Positions 43,950 to 55,548 of a DNA stretch of 64,000 nt are shown in pieces; position 1 is the first letter of the stretch; every line of letters begins with the position of its first letter. Position numbers and translations under genes: made by a program. The stretch is from Gilliamella apis (GTDB lineage Bacteria > Pseudomonadota > Gammaproteobacteria > Enterobacterales > Orbaceae). The stretch is from the NCBI RefSeq assembly GCF_030758615.1, contig NZ_CP132381.1, positions 2,650,787 through 2,714,786 of the forward strand, written 5' to 3'. The notes under the pieces were generated by a model, which ran no database searches, was not told where the DNA came from, and saw only the letters and a list, made by a program, of their open reading frames with translations.

Positions 43950-45029
43950 ATGCAAAAGATCCTAAATGTAGCATTAGAAAATCGCAGTTACCCTATTACT
44001 ATTGGCGAAAACTTACTTAGTCAATTCGAACATTTCAAACTACACAGCGGCCAGCGAGTACTTATTGCCACAAATGACACAATTGCTCCGCTTTATCTAC
44101 AGCATTTGATAGATATGTTTGAAGCTCATGGGATAAAAACAGATTTTGTTATAGTCCCTGATGGTGAACAATATAAAACCATGGAAACATGGAATCAAAT
44201 TCTAACCGCTCTACTTGCCAACAATCATACTCGAAATAGCATCCTTATAGCGTTAGGTGGAGGTGTTATTGGTGATGTCGCTGGTTTTGCAGCTTCAGCT
44301 TATCAACGAGGAATTAAATTTATACAAGTACCAACAACATTATTATCACAAGTAGATTCATCCGTTGGAGGAAAAACAGCTATTAATCATCCTCTTGGTA
44401 AAAATATGATTGGTGCATTTTATCAACCACAAGCTGTTGTTATTGATATTAATTGCCTTAAAACTCTGCCACCACGAGAGCTTTCAGCCGGTTTGGCCGA
44501 AGTAATTAAATATGGCATCATTATGGATTCTGAGTTTTTTAATTGGTTAGAAACACATATCGATGATCTACTTAATTTAGATGTAGATGCCTTGAGTTAT
44601 TGTATTTATCACTGCTGTAAACTAAAAGCACAAGTCGTTGCTGCCGATGAAACAGAACAAGACATGCGTGCTATTTTGAATCTTGGTCATACTTATGGTC
44701 ATGCTATTGAAGCGGAACTTGGTTATGGTAATTGGTTACATGGTGAAGCAGTTAGTGTTGGTATGTTAATGGCGGCACAAACAGCTAAATTACTTGGTAA
44801 GTTAACAGATAAAGATATTCAACGAATAAAAAATTTATTAATTAAAGCTAAACTACCAGTTAAAAGACCGGAACAAATGACAATTGAATCCTATATTCCA
44901 CATATGCTACGAGATAAAAAAGTTCTGTCAGGACAAATTAGATTGGTCTTACCAACTAAAATAGGTGCAGTTGAAGTCATTGATGTTGTAGATAAACAAT
45001 TGATATTAGAAGCAATCTCATCTATTTAA
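43950..45029 (+). CDS. aroB: 3-dehydroquinate synthase AroB
   Basis: Second step of the shikimate pathway, 359 residues (E. coli 362). NAD-binding [17 protein letters not shown] and [16 protein letters not shown], substrate-binding [20 protein letters not shown] and the zinc-site [12 protein letters not shown] with HGEAVSVGM are all visible. GGGA precedes the ATG. No aroK sits in front of it, unlike the E. coli aroKB operon; instead aroF, the first gene of the same pathway, follows with its own promoter. Confidence 0.97.
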   Translation: MQKILNVALENRSYPITIGENLLSQFEHFKLHSGQRVLIATNDTIAPLYLQHLIDMFEAHGIKTDFVIVPDGEQYKTMETWNQILTALLANNHTRNSILIALGGGVIGDVAGFAASAYQRGIKFIQVPTTLLSQVDSSVGGKTAINHPLGKNMIGAFYQPQAVVIDINCLKTLPPRELSAGLAEVIKYGIIMDSEFFNWLETHIDDLLNLDVDALSYCIYHCCKLKAQVVAADETEQDMRAILNLGHTYGHAIEAELGYGNWLHGEAVSVGMLMAAQTAKLLGKLTDKDIQRIKNLLIKAKLPVKRPEQMTIESYIPHMLRDKKVLSGQIRLVLPTKIGAVEVIDVVDKQLILEAISSI

Positions 45030-45061
45030 ATTCTTCTTTTTTACATAACCTGCCATATTCA

Positions 45062-45108
45062 ATATACGGATGCATACAATTCTCTCACCGCATCCGTATA
45101 TATTTATT
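45062..45108 (+). terminator. Putative terminator of aroB
   Basis: ATATACGGATGC (45062-45073) and GCATCCGTATAT (45090-45101) form a 12-bp stem with a 16-base loop, followed by ATTTATTT. The large loop and broken T run make it a moderate candidate. Confidence 0.55.
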
Positions 45109-45138
45109 TACATTCATGCAAGTTTAATCATAAATTTT

Positions 45139-45156
45139 TGTAAATATTAATTTACA
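45139..45156. promoter_or_regulatory. TyrR box upstream of aroF (perfect)
   Basis: TGTAAA-TATTAA-TTTACA matches the TyrR consensus TGTAAA-N6-TTTACA at all 12 positions. It is the most upstream of three boxes before aroF and the strongest, so TyrR could bind it without help and then reach the weaker ones. Confidence 0.85.
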
Positions 45157-45202
45157 CGCCATCAATTAATCTAACAATATGTTAATTTTTTATTTACTAT
45201 TC

Positions 45203-45251
45203 CGTAATTTTGTGTTTACATATTGCCTGTTTATGTAATTAATATTTTACA
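45203..45251. promoter_or_regulatory. Two weaker TyrR boxes overlapping the aroF promoter
   Basis: CGTAAT-TTTGTG-TTTACA (45203-45220, 10 of 12) and TGTAAT-TAATAT-TTTACA (45234-45251, 11 of 12). They lie 37-85 bp before the preferred aroF start and probably cover the promoter. TTTACA at 45215 could itself serve as -35. This strong-plus-weak arrangement resembles E. coli aroF, which has three boxes. Confidence 0.75.
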
Positions 45252-45287
45252 TATAAAAATATGAATGATTTTAACAAGGAAAACCAA

Positions 45288-46367
45288 ATGTTAAAAGACA
45301 CACTAAATAATGTTCGAATCAGAGATGAGCATATGTTAATCACACCAGAAGAAATAAAAAAACTTTATCCATTATCATCTGAATTAGAAAATCAAATTGC
45401 TTCATCCCGACAAACCATTGTTGATATTTTAGAACGTCGAGATCACCGATTACTTATAGTTTGTGGTCCTTGTTCTATTCATGATCCTGATGCAGCTATT
45501 GAATATGCACATAAACTAAAAAAACTTTCTGATGAAGTGAAAGATAACTTATTTATTGTTATGCGAGTTTATTTTGAAAAACCAAGAACTACTGTTGGTT
45601 GGAAAGGTATGATTAATGACCCGCATATGGATAGCTCGTTTGATATTGAACATGGCTTAAAAAAAGCACGTAAATTGTTACTTGATATCACTAAGATTGG
45701 ATTACCAATTGCAACAGAAGCATTAGATCCAAACACACCGCAATACATTGGTGATTTAATTAGCTGGTCAGCTATTGGAGCGAGAACAACTGAATCACAA
45801 ACCCATCGAGAAATGGCTTCTGGCCTATCAATGCCTGTTGGTTTCAAAAATGGTACAGATGGGAGTTTAGACGTAGCAATTAATGCGATGAAATCAGCTT
45901 CAATGGCGCATCGATTTGTTGGTATTAATCAAAAAGGGCAAGTTACAGTATTACAAACTTTAGGTAATCCGCACGGTCACGTGATTCTAAGAGGCGGAAA
46001 AACACCTAATTATGATGCTGAAAATGTTGCTTTATGTGAACAGCAAATGGATAAGGCTAAATTAGTCCCTAACTTAATGATAGATTGTAGTCATGCTAAT
46101 TCCAACAAAGATTACCGCAATCAACCTATCGTTGCAGACTCGATTATTGAGCAAATTAAGCAAGGCAATAACTCAATTATTGGAGTAATGATAGAGAGTA
46201 ATTTATTTGAAGGTAATCAATCATCTGAACAACCAAAAGAAAATTTCAAATATGGAGTATCTGTTACTGATGCTTGTATTAACTTTGAAACGACTGAGCA
46301 ATTATTGCGAAGAATGGATAGTGATTTAGCTAAACCACTACTTAGTCGACAAAAGCAGACTATCTAA
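45288..46367 (+). CDS. aroF: 3-deoxy-7-phosphoheptulonate synthase, tyrosine-sensitive type (AroF)
   Basis: Joins PEP and erythrose 4-phosphate, the entry step of aromatic amino acid synthesis. The ATG at 45288 (MLKDTLNNVRIRDEHMLITP) is chosen because AAGGA precedes it; an in-frame start nine codons upstream is weaker. It has 359 residues (E. coli AroF 356). Class I DAHP synthase motifs: LLIVCGPCSIHDPDAA, VYFEKPRTTVGWKG, ARTTESQTHREMASGLSMP and MIDCSHANSNKDYRNQP. The N-terminal DALNNV-like opening and the TyrR boxes point to AroF rather than AroG or AroH. Confidence 0.92.
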   Translation: MLKDTLNNVRIRDEHMLITPEEIKKLYPLSSELENQIASSRQTIVDILERRDHRLLIVCGPCSIHDPDAAIEYAHKLKKLSDEVKDNLFIVMRVYFEKPRTTVGWKGMINDPHMDSSFDIEHGLKKARKLLLDITKIGLPIATEALDPNTPQYIGDLISWSAIGARTTESQTHREMASGLSMPVGFKNGTDGSLDVAINAMKSASMAHRFVGINQKGQVTVLQTLGNPHGHVILRGGKTPNYDAENVALCEQQMDKAKLVPNLMIDCSHANSNKDYRNQPIVADSIIEQIKQGNNSIIGVMIESNLFEGNQSSEQPKENFKYGVSVTDACINFETTEQLLRRMDSDLAKPLLSRQKQTI

Positions 46368-46395
46368 ATTTAGCCTATTTTCTATAACAGTAAGT

Positions 46396-46427
46396 AAATT
46401 CGCCGACCAATGGTCGGCGAATTTTTT
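46396..46427 (+). terminator. Rho-independent terminator of aroF
   Basis: AATTCGCCGACC - AAT - GGTCGGCGAATT, a 12-bp GC-rich stem with a 3-base loop, followed by TTTTTT. It sits between the convergent aroF and purL and may end both transcripts. Confidence 0.9.
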
Positions 46428-49400
46428 TAACCGAGTTGTTTACGTGCATTACGGAAAATTCGCATCCACGGGCTATCTTCTCCCCAATTATCAGGATGCC
46501 ATGAGTTGGTTACGGTTCTAAATACTCGTTCAGGATGTGGCATCATGATTGTTGCACGCCCATCATTAGATGTTACCGCAGTAATACCGTTTGGCGATCC
46601 ATTTGGATTAGCAGGATACGCTTCTGTCACTTGACCAAAGTGGTTAATATAACGTGCGGCAACCAAACCTGAATTTTCTAAATTAGTTAAATGCGCTAAA
46701 TCATAGGTTTCAACTTGACCTTCACCATGTGAAACAGCAATCGGCATATGCGATCCAGCCATATCAGTAAAAAGTAATGAAGGGCTAGACTGAATTTGAA
46801 CTAGACTAAATCGAGCCTCAAAACGTTCCGATACATTACGAACAAAACGAGGCCATAACTCAGCACCAGGTATCAGTTCTTTTAAATTCGACATCATCTG
46901 GCAGCCATTACAAACACCTAACGATAAAGTATCATTGCGCTGGAAGAATTGCTCAAACTCATGACGAACCTGTTCATTAAATAAAATAGACTTAGCCCAA
47001 CCTTCACCGGCCCCTAATACATCGCCATAAGAAAAACCACCACAAGCAACTAACGTATTAAATTGATTCAAAGTCACTTGACCTGATAATAAATCCGTCA
47101 TATGAACATCAATTGACTCAAAACCGGCTCGAGCAAATGCTGCTGCCATTTCAACATGTGAATTGACACCTTGTTCACGTAAAACTGCAACTTTAGGCTT
47201 CACGCCTTTGACTATGTAAGGTGCAGCAATATCTTGCGCAATATCAAAAGTAAGATGAACATTTAAACCTGGATCTTCATCATTTTGCTTAGCTTGGTGT
47301 TCTTGATCTGCACATTGTGGGTTATCACGTAAGCGTTGCATCTGCCAAGTGGTTTCTGCCCACCATGTTCTTAATGTCAATCGCGATTCGCTATACACCA
47401 CAGCGCTATTATTACGAATAATAAATTGCTGTCCTGTTTTAGCTATTCCTAATGTATGAATCGCTTGAGATAAACCAAACTGCTTAAAGCATGTCATGAC
47501 TTTTGCTAAATCACTATTACGAATTTGAATAACTGCGCCGAGTTCTTCATTAAATAGTGAGGCAATAACATCGCTACCAAGTGAATTAATATCAATATCT
47601 ATACCACAATGTCCTGCAAATGCCATTTCTGCTAAGGTTACCAATAAACCACCATCAGAACGGTCGTGGTAAGCAAGTAAGGTATTTTGCGCAACTAAAC
47701 TTTGGATAGCCTGATAAAAAGCGGCTAATTCTTTAGCATCATGAACATCAGCTGTTCTTTGTCCTAGATGACGATAAACTTGTGCTAATGCTGTTGCCCC
47801 TAATGCTTGATGACCTTTAGATAAATCAATAAATAGTAATAGATTATCCTCATCTGTACAAAGTTGTGGGGTAACTGTTTTACGCACATCTTCAACTCGA
47901 GCAAATGCGGAAATCACCAATGATAACGGTGAAGTTACCGTTTTTTGTTCACCATCTTGTTGCCATGTTGTTTTCATTGACATAGAGTCTTTACCAACCG
48001 GAATGGCTAATCCTAAAGCAGGACATAACTCTTCACCAATGGCTTTAACCGCTTGATAAAGACCAGCATCTTCACCAGGATGACCAGCTGCAGCCATCCA
48101 GTTAGCGGAAAGCTTAATACGTTTAATGTCGCCAATATTTGTCGCAGCAATATTGGTAATCGCTTCACCAACCGCTAATCTAGCTGATGCCGCAAAATTA
48201 AGCAGGGCAACAGGAGTTCGTTCCCCCATTGACATAGCTTCACCGTAATAACTGTCTAAACTTGCTGTTGTCACCGCGCAATCGGCAACCGGTACTTGCC
48301 AAGGTCCTACCATCTGATCACGAGCAACCATACCTGTTACCGAACGATCACCAATGGTAATTAAGAAAGTTTTTTCCGCCACAACTGGCAAATGTAATAC
48401 TCGTTTTACCGCATCATATAAATTGATATCGGATGTTGAAAAATGATCACCTTGTGCTTGGCTAGTTTTAACATCTCGGAACATTTTTGGCGTTTTACCC
48501 AATAGCACATCTAACGGTAAATCTATTGGATTATTATTAAAATGTTCATCATGTAACACGACTGCTTTATTAATTGTAGCTTCACCAATTACTGCATAAG
48601 GTGTACGTTCACGCTTACAAAGTTCATCAAACAATTCTAAGCTTTCTGGATGAATAGCTAGTACATAGCGCTCTTGTGATTCATTACACCAAATTTCTAA
48701 CGGTGACATACCTGGTTCGTCACTTAATATTTTGCGCAATTCAAATTGACCGCCACAACCACCATCACTAACTAGTTCAGGCATCGCATTGGACAAACCA
48801 CCAGCACCAACATCATGAATAAATAAAATTGGGTTTTTATCACCAAGTTGCCAACAACGATCTATTACTTCTTGGCAACGACGCTCCATTTCTGGGTTAT
48901 CACGTTGAACTGAAGCAAAATCAAGATCTGCATCTGATTGTCCTGATGTCATAGATGAGGCAGCACCACCACCTAAACCAATATTCATGGCAGGCCCACC
49001 TAATACAATTAATTTGGAGCCGATAGGAAATTCACCTTTTTGAATATGTTCACGACGAATATTGCCCATACCACCAGCTAACATAATCGGTTTGTGGTAT
49101 CCTCTGACTTCATCGCCGTTATAACTGTTTACTTTCTCTTCATAAGTACGAAAATAACCAAGTAAAGCTGGACGACCAAATTCATTATTAAATGCTGCAC
49201 CACCTAAGGGCCCATCCATCATAATGTCAAACGCACTAACAATTCGATCGGGTTTACCAAAATCTTGTTCCCAAGGCTGTTCAAAATTTGGAATTCGTAA
49301 GTTCGAAACAGAAAAACCAACTAATCCTGCTTTTGGTTTAGCTCCTTTTCCTGTCGCTCCTTCATCTCGAATTTCACCGCCACTACCGGTTGCCGCACCT

Positions 49401-50329
49401 GGCCAAGGTGATATTGCCGTTGGGTGATTATGGGTTTCCACCTTCATTAAAATATCAGCATATTCCTGATGATAATCATAACTTCGACTATCATAATCAG
49501 CAAAGAATCGTCCAACTTTCGAACCATCCATAACAGCGGCATTATCCTTATAAGCGGATGACACATAATCAGGCGTATGTTCAAAAGTATTTTTGATCAT
49601 TTTAAATAATGATTTTGGTTGTTTAACACCATCAATAATCCAATCAGCATTAAATATTTTATGACGACAATGTTCAGAGTTTGCTTGACCAAACATATAA
49701 AGCTCAATGTCAGTCGGATTACGGTTTAATTTTTGAAAATTCTCAACCAAATAGTCAATTTCATCTGGTGCTAAAGCCAAACCTAATTTTAGATTAGCTT
49801 CCTCTAATGCTTGACGACCTTGTCCTAACAAATCAATAATTGTTACTGGTTTGGGTTGGTCAGCCTTAAATAATAGTTCTGCTTGCTCAAAACTGTTTAA
49901 TACGGTCTCCATCATTCGGTCATGTATCAATCCTAAAAAAGTATTTTTTTGACAATCAGTTAACAGAGAACTAGCTTGCACATAATAAGCAATACCTCGT
50001 TCTATTCGATGGATTTTTGATAATCCACAATTATGTGCAATATCAGTAGCTTTAGATGACCATGGCGAAATAGTACCTTCGCGTGGAGTAACTAAAAAGA
50101 GTATTTTACTGGTTTTATCTTCGACATTTATTTGCGCACTTTTGGGACCATATTGTAACAACTTATCTAAGGTTAATTGTTGTTGAACAGTTAATTCATC
50201 ACTTAAATCAATAAAGTGAATATATTGGGCTTCAATATTTGTTATAGGGATAGATTGTTCACGACAAGAGGATAAAATTTTATTAATACGAAATGCAGAT
50301 AGAGCAGAAGAACCAGCTAAAATTTTCAT
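46427..50329 (-). CDS. purL: Phosphoribosylformylglycinamidine synthase PurL
   Basis: Large single-chain FGAR amidotransferase of purine synthesis, 1300 residues (E. coli 1295). The N-terminal domain and linker are followed by the FGAM synthetase core, with [44 protein letters not shown] (residues 290-325) and a second AIRS-like half containing [11 protein letters not shown]. The C-terminal glutaminase (from about 1040) carries the nucleophile in [13 protein letters not shown] and the His-Glu pair in [10 protein letters not shown]. The length and all catalytic parts are intact. Confidence 0.97.
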   Translation of the reverse strand: MKILAGSSALSAFRINKILSSCREQSIPITNIEAQYIHFIDLSDELTVQQQLTLDKLLQYGPKSAQINVEDKTSKILFLVTPREGTISPWSSKATDIAHNCGLSKIHRIERGIAYYVQASSLLTDCQKNTFLGLIHDRMMETVLNSFEQAELLFKADQPKPVTIIDLLGQGRQALEEANLKLGLALAPDEIDYLVENFQKLNRNPTDIELYMFGQANSEHCRHKIFNADWIIDGVKQPKSLFKMIKNTFEHTPDYVSSAYKDNAAVMDGSKVGRFFADYDSRSYDYHQEYADILMKVETHNHPTAISPWPGAATGSGGEIRDEGATGKGAKPKAGLVGFSVSNLRIPNFEQPWEQDFGKPDRIVSAFDIMMDGPLGGAAFNNEFGRPALLGYFRTYEEKVNSYNGDEVRGYHKPIMLAGGMGNIRREHIQKGEFPIGSKLIVLGGPAMNIGLGGGAASSMTSGQSDADLDFASVQRDNPEMERRCQEVIDRCWQLGDKNPILFIHDVGAGGLSNAMPELVSDGGCGGQFELRKILSDEPGMSPLEIWCNESQERYVLAIHPESLELFDELCKRERTPYAVIGEATINKAVVLHDEHFNNNPIDLPLDVLLGKTPKMFRDVKTSQAQGDHFSTSDINLYDAVKRVLHLPVVAEKTFLITIGDRSVTGMVARDQMVGPWQVPVADCAVTTASLDSYYGEAMSMGERTPVALLNFAASARLAVGEAITNIAATNIGDIKRIKLSANWMAAAGHPGEDAGLYQAVKAIGEELCPALGLAIPVGKDSMSMKTTWQQDGEQKTVTSPLSLVISAFARVEDVRKTVTPQLCTDEDNLLLFIDLSKGHQALGATALAQVYRHLGQRTADVHDAKELAAFYQAIQSLVAQNTLLAYHDRSDGGLLVTLAEMAFAGHCGIDIDINSLGSDVIASLFNEELGAVIQIRNSDLAKVMTCFKQFGLSQAIHTLGIAKTGQQFIIRNNSAVVYSESRLTLRTWWAETTWQMQRLRDNPQCADQEHQAKQNDEDPGLNVHLTFDIAQDIAAPYIVKGVKPKVAVLREQGVNSHVEMAAAFARAGFESIDVHMTDLLSGQVTLNQFNTLVACGGFSYGDVLGAGEGWAKSILFNEQVRHEFEQFFQRNDTLSLGVCNGCQMMSNLKELIPGAELWPRFVRNVSERFEARFSLVQIQSSPSLLFTDMAGSHMPIAVSHGEGQVETYDLAHLTNLENSGLVAARYINHFGQVTEAYPANPNGSPNGITAVTSNDGRATIMMPHPERVFRTVTNSWHPDNWGEDSPWMRIFRNARKQLG

Positions 50330-50437
50330 GCTAAGAGTACTCTTTTTAAGCCAAAATAGGAAAAAAATAGAACAACATTATAAAATAAACTGAACAAAGA
50401 GGCTATCTTAAAAATCATAATATAATGTAATTAAAGA

Positions 50438-50461
50438 ATTTTGAGGAAAGGGGTTTTTTAA
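50438..50461 (+). repeat. G-rich intergenic repeat, copy C
   Basis: TTTTGAGGAAAGGGGTTTTT with a preceding AA and following TA, identical to copy B (reversed) and one base different from copy A. It lies 109-132 bp upstream of purL, reading away from it. Confidence 0.6.
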
Positions 50462-50662
50462 TGTTCAATTCGGCTTTTTATGATTATTTAAAACACTACA
50501 ATTTTTTAAAATAAATCTTTAATGTTTATTATTAAATTAAGAAAATTTTTAATTACAATCTGTTAGTAATCATTATTATTGAGGATTATATTCATACTGC
50601 AAAAGTAAGCCAAACTAAGCTTCTGACGATGATATCAATAAAAATATTAAGTAGAGTGGATT

Positions 50663-50688
50663 AATACGCCAACCAAAGTTGGCGTATT
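50663..50688 (-). terminator. Hairpin after glnS
   Basis: AATACGCCAAC - CAAA - GTTGGCGTATT, an 11-bp stem starting nine bases after the glnS stop. The following T run is weak. Confidence 0.6.
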
Positions 50689-50696
50689 GATTATGA

Positions 50697-52373
50697 TTAA
50701 GCTTCGTTCCAACTGTCTCTTAATCCCACTGTTCGATTAAATACTAAATTATCTTCAGTGGCATATTTACTATCAAGACAAAAATAACCTTCACGTTCAA
50801 ATTGATAAGCGTGTTCTGCTTCAGCTTTTTGCAAACTAGGCTCAACAAACCCATGTTTAATAATTAATGAATTTGGATTGATAGTTGATAAAAAGTCCTC
50901 TGCACTACCTGGATTTGGAGTATTAAATAGCCGATCATAAAGACGAATTTCAGCTGGCTTTGCAAATTTAGCTGACACCCAGTGAATAACGCCTTTAACT
51001 TTACGTCCATCTTCAGGATTTTTATTTAATGTAGCAGGATCATAACTACAATAAATAGTTTGAATATTACCGTCCACATCTTTTTCAACACGCTCTGCTC
51101 GTATCACATAAGCATTACGCAAACGAACTTCTTTACCTAATACTAAACGCTTATAATTTTTATTTGCTTCTTCCCTAAAATCAGCTCGATCAATATAAAT
51201 TTCACGCGTGAATGTCACTTCTCGATGACCTAATTCTGGGCGATTAGGGTGATTTGGCATGCTAAGTACTTCATCAAGTGTTTCCGAAAAGTTTTCAATG
51301 ACAACTTTAACAGGATCAAGTACCGCCATTGCTCGTGGCGCATTTTCATTAAGATCTTCACGAATACAGAACTCAAGTGTACTCATTTCAACCGTATTTT
51401 CTTGTTTAGTTACACCAATTCGACGACAAAATTCACGAATTGATGCCGGTGTATAACCACGGCGACGCAAACCCGATACGGTAGGCATCCGAGGGTCATT
51501 CCAACCGTCAACAATTTGTTCAGAAACTAACTGGGTTAATTTTCGTTTAGAAGTAATAGCATATTCAAGATTTAGTCTCGAAAACTCATACTGATGTGGT
51601 CTTGCTTCAATAGTAATATTATCTAAAACCCAATCGTACAAACGACGATTATCTTGAAACTCAAGTGTGCAAAGTGAATGAGTTATATTTTCAATAGCAT
51701 CCGAGATACAATGTGTAAAATCATACATTGGGTAAATACACCATTTATTGCCAGTTTGGTGATGCTCAGCAAATTTTATACGATATAATACGGGATCACG
51801 CATAACAATAAATGGTGAAGCCATATCAATTTTTGCTCTTAAGCAGGCTTTACCTTCTGCAAATTTACCTTCTTTCATTTGAATGAATAATGCTAGGTTT
51901 TCTTCAATGCTTCGATCACGATAAGGGCTATTTTTACCTGCTTGTGTTAATGTTCCACGATATTCGCGGATTTCATCAGCAGACAACTCATCAACATAAG
52001 CAAGACCTTTATTAATCAGTTCAATTGCATATTCATATAAACGGTCAAAATAGTCAGATGAGTAACAAATTTCACCATCCCATTGGAATCCTAACCAACG
52101 AACATCTTCTTTTATAGATTCAACGTATTCGATATCTTCTTTGGCTGGATTGGTATCATCAAAGCGTAAATTACATTTACCCTGATAATCTTGCGCAATT
52201 CCGAAATTTAAACAGATAGATTTTGCATGACCAATATGTAGATAGCCATTAGGTTCAGGTGGAAAACGGGTATGGGTTGTTTTATATTTTCCAGCCGCAA
52301 GATCTGCATCAATAATTTGACGTATAAAGTTAGTTGGACGAGTTTCGTTCTCTGCCGGTAATACACCGCTCAT
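50697..52373 (-). CDS. glnS: Glutaminyl-tRNA synthetase
   Basis: Class I synthetase that charges tRNA-Gln, 558 residues (E. coli 554). The HIGH motif is [10 protein letters not shown] near residue 43 and the KMSKS-like loop is YAITSKRKL (about residue 270), a form close to the VMSKR of E. coli. The catalytic core includes [12 protein letters not shown], and the C-terminal beta-barrel anticodon-binding domain follows (from about 340, with [10 protein letters not shown] and IHWVSAKFA). It is a single gene between purL and rstAB. Presence of glnS means the organism need not rely on the GatCAB route for Gln-tRNA. Confidence 0.97.
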   Translation of the reverse strand: MSGVLPAENETRPTNFIRQIIDADLAAGKYKTTHTRFPPEPNGYLHIGHAKSICLNFGIAQDYQGKCNLRFDDTNPAKEDIEYVESIKEDVRWLGFQWDGEICYSSDYFDRLYEYAIELINKGLAYVDELSADEIREYRGTLTQAGKNSPYRDRSIEENLALFIQMKEGKFAEGKACLRAKIDMASPFIVMRDPVLYRIKFAEHHQTGNKWCIYPMYDFTHCISDAIENITHSLCTLEFQDNRRLYDWVLDNITIEARPHQYEFSRLNLEYAITSKRKLTQLVSEQIVDGWNDPRMPTVSGLRRRGYTPASIREFCRRIGVTKQENTVEMSTLEFCIREDLNENAPRAMAVLDPVKVVIENFSETLDEVLSMPNHPNRPELGHREVTFTREIYIDRADFREEANKNYKRLVLGKEVRLRNAYVIRAERVEKDVDGNIQTIYCSYDPATLNKNPEDGRKVKGVIHWVSAKFAKPAEIRLYDRLFNTPNPGSAEDFLSTINPNSLIIKHGFVEPSLQKAEAEHAYQFEREGYFCLDSKYATEDNLVFNRTVGLRDSWNEA

Positions 52374-52579
52374 AAAAAACCTCTAATTATATATGTTTAC
52401 TCATGACCAATTTAGAAATGAGATTTTTCACTTTTATCATTTTGAGCAAAGAATATAACAAATTTTTTGTTTTTTCGAAACGTTAAAACGAGAGTTTTAA
52501 GTTATCTGAAAAAATATTCTTATTCAAATCCATATCTTTCTTAATAGTTTTTAATTAAATTTTATAAAATCTAGATTGA

Positions 52580-53923
52580 TTATTCATCACCTGATTTTAT
52601 CGAAACCACAAATCTAGCACCCCCTAATGGGCTAGTCACCACGAATGCTTTACCGTCATGAAATTCAGCCATTAATTTTACATAAGCAAGCCCTAACCCA
52701 TATCCGCCGGTTGAACGTGTGCGGCTAGTATCAAGTCGAGCAAAAGGCATAAAAATTTTTTCACGAGCATCAAAAGGAATACCAGTCCCATCATCATCAA
52801 TCTCTAAAATCACTCGATGATCCTGTTTCGTGATATTCAACACAGCTTTATGTGTAGCATATTTAAACGCATTGAGTAGTAAATTTTTGACCATGGTTTC
52901 AACCAAATTAATATCAATTTTGGCTTCTACATCTTGACTATTACAAACTAGCTCAAACCCTTCTGGTTTAAATAGTGCTAATGATTGACAAACTTTTTCG
53001 CCCCACTCTTTCAACGATACATTAGTAAGATTTAATTCGATGTTACTCTGCTGCATTTTGAAATAATTCAAGCTGGCATTTATTAGCGTTTCAAGTTCGT
53101 CAATATCATCGCTCATTCCTTTTTGCAGTAACGCTTTTTCATGCTCATCGCTGGACTCTTCAAGCATACTTAACTCAAATCGCATCCGTGCAAGTGGCGT
53201 ACGTAGTTCATGAGCCATCGCATGTGAAATCGTTTGGTTGGTACTAACTAAATGTTCTATCTGAGTCCCCATGTTATTAAGTACATTAGCTAACGGTTTA
53301 AATAACCAACCTTTTACATTTTCAGTACGCGCTTTTAAATTTCCTTGTCCCAATTGCTCTGCGGTTTGGCGAATATTAACCAAATCTTTCCAAACGGCAC
53401 TAAAAGCAAAATAGATTAAAATAAAAAAGATAATGGCACTAAACAAGGCCCAAATAATAAGAAATACACTCAACGACATGGTATTCGATTCTAATATATC
53501 TCGCATTAAAATCGGACCTAGTTGCAATAGATGTCCATCCTTTAAATCAATATAGACAACCTCGTCATCACCATCATAAGCAAAACCGAGTTTTTCTAAC
53601 TCTTTTTTAACGGAATGAGACAAGATAGTCTGTTCTGGTAAAACTTTTATTGGATAACCAAAAGAAGGCTGTAATTCATTAACTACATCTTGCAATGGAC
53701 GTTGCTTATTTTCATCAATGTGTTTACGAATTAAGTTGACAGTTCCGCGTTGTGATTCACGAAAAATAAGATGATCATCGGGCATATCAGTTAAAGACGA
53801 AGGTAATGAGTCAAACACCAATAATGCACCATAAGCAATAATACATTGTAACGAAAGCAAAATAACAAGGTAAAAGACGATGCGGCGATTGAAGAATAGC
53901 GGTTTAGCTAATAATTGTTTCAA
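52580..53923 (-). CDS. rstB: Sensor histidine kinase, RstB-like
   Basis: Inner-membrane sensor of 447 residues. A first transmembrane helix (about 15-38), a periplasmic domain of roughly 120 residues and a second helix (about 155-178) are followed by HAMP, then the H-box ISHAMAHELRTPLARMRFE, N-box MVKNLLLNAFKYA, G1 EIDDDGTGIPFD, F-box KIFMPFARLDTSR and G2 TGGYGLGLAYVK. The RLD-S-R-STGG wording is like E. coli RstB. It overlaps rstA by four bases (ATGA). The stimulus is unknown; in enterobacteria RstB responds to the PhoPQ network and low pH or Mg2+. Confidence 0.82.
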   Translation of the reverse strand: MKQLLAKPLFFNRRIVFYLVILLSLQCIIAYGALLVFDSLPSSLTDMPDDHLIFRESQRGTVNLIRKHIDENKQRPLQDVVNELQPSFGYPIKVLPEQTILSHSVKKELEKLGFAYDGDDEVVYIDLKDGHLLQLGPILMRDILESNTMSLSVFLIIWALFSAIIFFILIYFAFSAVWKDLVNIRQTAEQLGQGNLKARTENVKGWLFKPLANVLNNMGTQIEHLVSTNQTISHAMAHELRTPLARMRFELSMLEESSDEHEKALLQKGMSDDIDELETLINASLNYFKMQQSNIELNLTNVSLKEWGEKVCQSLALFKPEGFELVCNSQDVEAKIDINLVETMVKNLLLNAFKYATHKAVLNITKQDHRVILEIDDDGTGIPFDAREKIFMPFARLDTSRTRSTGGYGLGLAYVKLMAEFHDGKAFVVTSPLGGARFVVSIKSGDE

Positions 53924-54648
53924 TGATTTTCCCCTTCACGCATAAATAAATAGCCTTTTCCACGCACGGTTTTGATCCGTGATGAGTTGTCAGGATCATC
54001 TAGTAATTTGCGCCGTAATCGAGAAATGCGCGCATCAATAGAACGATCGCTACCATCAAAATCAATACCTCTTACTTGAGAAAATATATCGTCTCGCGAT
54101 AAAATCTTACCGGCGTTATTTGCTAATAACCAAAGTAAATCAAATTCTGCCGTAGTCAAATCGATATCTTGCCCATCTAATAACACTCTTCGATTTTCAC
54201 CATCAATAACCAAATTATCAAAGACCAGAGTATTATTGTTAAACGAAGTTATTAGCTCCTTATAGCTTTCTTTATCGGTTTCGATCTGTTTTCGTCGCAA
54301 CAATGCACGAATACGAGCAAGTAATAACCGCGGTTCTATAGGTTTAGCTAGATAATCATCTGCACCTAACTCTAAACCAACAATTTCATCAATATTGTCT
54401 TCACTCGCGGTCATAATCAGAATATAGTTTGTAAACCACGAACGTATATCTCGACATATATCAAATCCAGATTTTTCTGGCAGCATGACATCTAAAATAA
54501 CTAAATCAGGATTGATCTGTTGTATTTTTTCTTCGGCACCTGCACCACTATTATGCCAATCAACCATATACCCCTGACGGATTAAATAAACTTGGATTAA
54601 ATTGGCTAATCTTTCATCATCTTCGATGATTAATATACGTTCACTCAT
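53920..54648 (-). CDS. rstA: Response regulator, RstA-like (OmpR family)
   Basis: DNA-binding regulator of 242 residues. The receiver domain has the acidic pair IEDDERL, phosphorylatable Asp in LVILDVMLPEKSG (about residue 53) and Lys in YLAKPIEPRLL. The winged-helix domain from about residue 145 has LTTAEFDLLWLLANNAGKIL, SRDDIFSQVRGIDFDG and the recognition part DRSIDARISRLRRKLLDD, closely like RstA. It is the first gene of the two-gene operon. Target genes are not predictable from this window. Confidence 0.85.
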   Translation of the reverse strand: MSERILIIEDDERLANLIQVYLIRQGYMVDWHNSGAGAEEKIQQINPDLVILDVMLPEKSGFDICRDIRSWFTNYILIMTASEDNIDEIVGLELGADDYLAKPIEPRLLLARIRALLRRKQIETDKESYKELITSFNNNTLVFDNLVIDGENRRVLLDGQDIDLTTAEFDLLWLLANNAGKILSRDDIFSQVRGIDFDGSDRSIDARISRLRRKLLDDPDNSSRIKTVRGKGYLFMREGENH

Positions 54649-54809
54649 TTTCGGCTCTCTTTACCGTATAATGTGTACTTCAAAATACCTTATTATACAG
54701 GTAAATGAAGCCTCGTTACAAAAGATATACAAAGAGCCTACAAAGTTTACGACCGCTATATGAGAGAATTGGCGCCAATATCTATAACTAAGCAATTTTT
54801 TCGTTAACT

Positions 54810-55538
54810 ATGAATACTTTTTCATCAATTACTAATCATCTTTTTCAGCCATCTTATACTCACCACCAAAACCCTATTATTTTATGTGATTTTGATGGCA
54901 CAATTAGTGTTAAAGATGTTACTGATACTTTACTTAGTCAATTTGGTCAAGATGGTTGTGATGAACTTGAAGAGTTATGGGTTAGTGGCAAAATCGGCTC
55001 TCAAGAATGTATGAGTAAACAGATTGCATTAATGGATGCTAGCCTAGAGGAACTCAATCAAGCATTAGCAAAAATTGAAATTGATGATAATTTTAAAGCA
55101 TTTATTGATTACACTGAAAAAAATCATATTCCAGTTCATGTAGTTAGTGACGGCTTAGATTATGCTATTCAGTTTGTGTTAAAACACCATGGTATTGAGA
55201 ATTTACCTATTTATGCCAATAAGTTAATGCATAATAATCAACGAAGTTGGCGCCTGGAGTTCCCATTTGCCAATAAAAATTGTATTAAACAAAGCGGTAA
55301 CTGCAAATGCAATCATGTTAAACAACAGCAACATTTTCCTCAGATACTGTATGTTGGTGATGGTACGTCCGATTTTTGCGTTTCTCATCATGTCGATCTT
55401 GTTTTCGCCAAAGATAAGTTGATTAATTATTGCGAAAAAAACAATATTAAACACAGTGCTATTGAGAGTTTTGCTGATGTAACCGCAGCATTAAAACAGA
55501 TGCAACAAACACTAATTCCAGTCATGGCGGTAAAATAA
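54810..55538 (+). CDS. HAD-IB family phosphatase, MtnX-like
   Basis: Phosphatase of 242 residues with the HAD core: DXDGT motif I in ILCDFDGTISVKDV (about residue 27), motif II Ser in VHVVSDGLDYA, and motif III/IV in LYVGDGTSDFC. The cap position and length fit the MtnX group (2-hydroxy-3-keto-5-methylthiopentenyl-1-phosphate phosphatase). No other methionine-salvage gene is adjacent, so the substrate is probably different. A CNCKCNHVK segment is unusual. It starts a four-gene plus-strand unit (phosphatase, esterase, two small transporters) with 10 bp to the next gene. Confidence 0.78.
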   Translation: MNTFSSITNHLFQPSYTHHQNPIILCDFDGTISVKDVTDTLLSQFGQDGCDELEELWVSGKIGSQECMSKQIALMDASLEELNQALAKIEIDDNFKAFIDYTEKNHIPVHVVSDGLDYAIQFVLKHHGIENLPIYANKLMHNNQRSWRLEFPFANKNCIKQSGNCKCNHVKQQQHFPQILYVGDGTSDFCVSHHVDLVFAKDKLINYCEKNNIKHSAIESFADVTAALKQMQQTLIPVMAVK

Positions 55539-55548
55539 AGGAATAATA

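Larger units (their letters stand above)
50330..50696. other. Intergenic region between purL and glnS
   Basis: About 367 bp. It contains the purL upstream region, copy C of the G-rich repeat (50438-50461) and the glnS terminator hairpin (50663-50688). I looked for a PurR operator before purL and do not see one. Confidence 0.5.
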
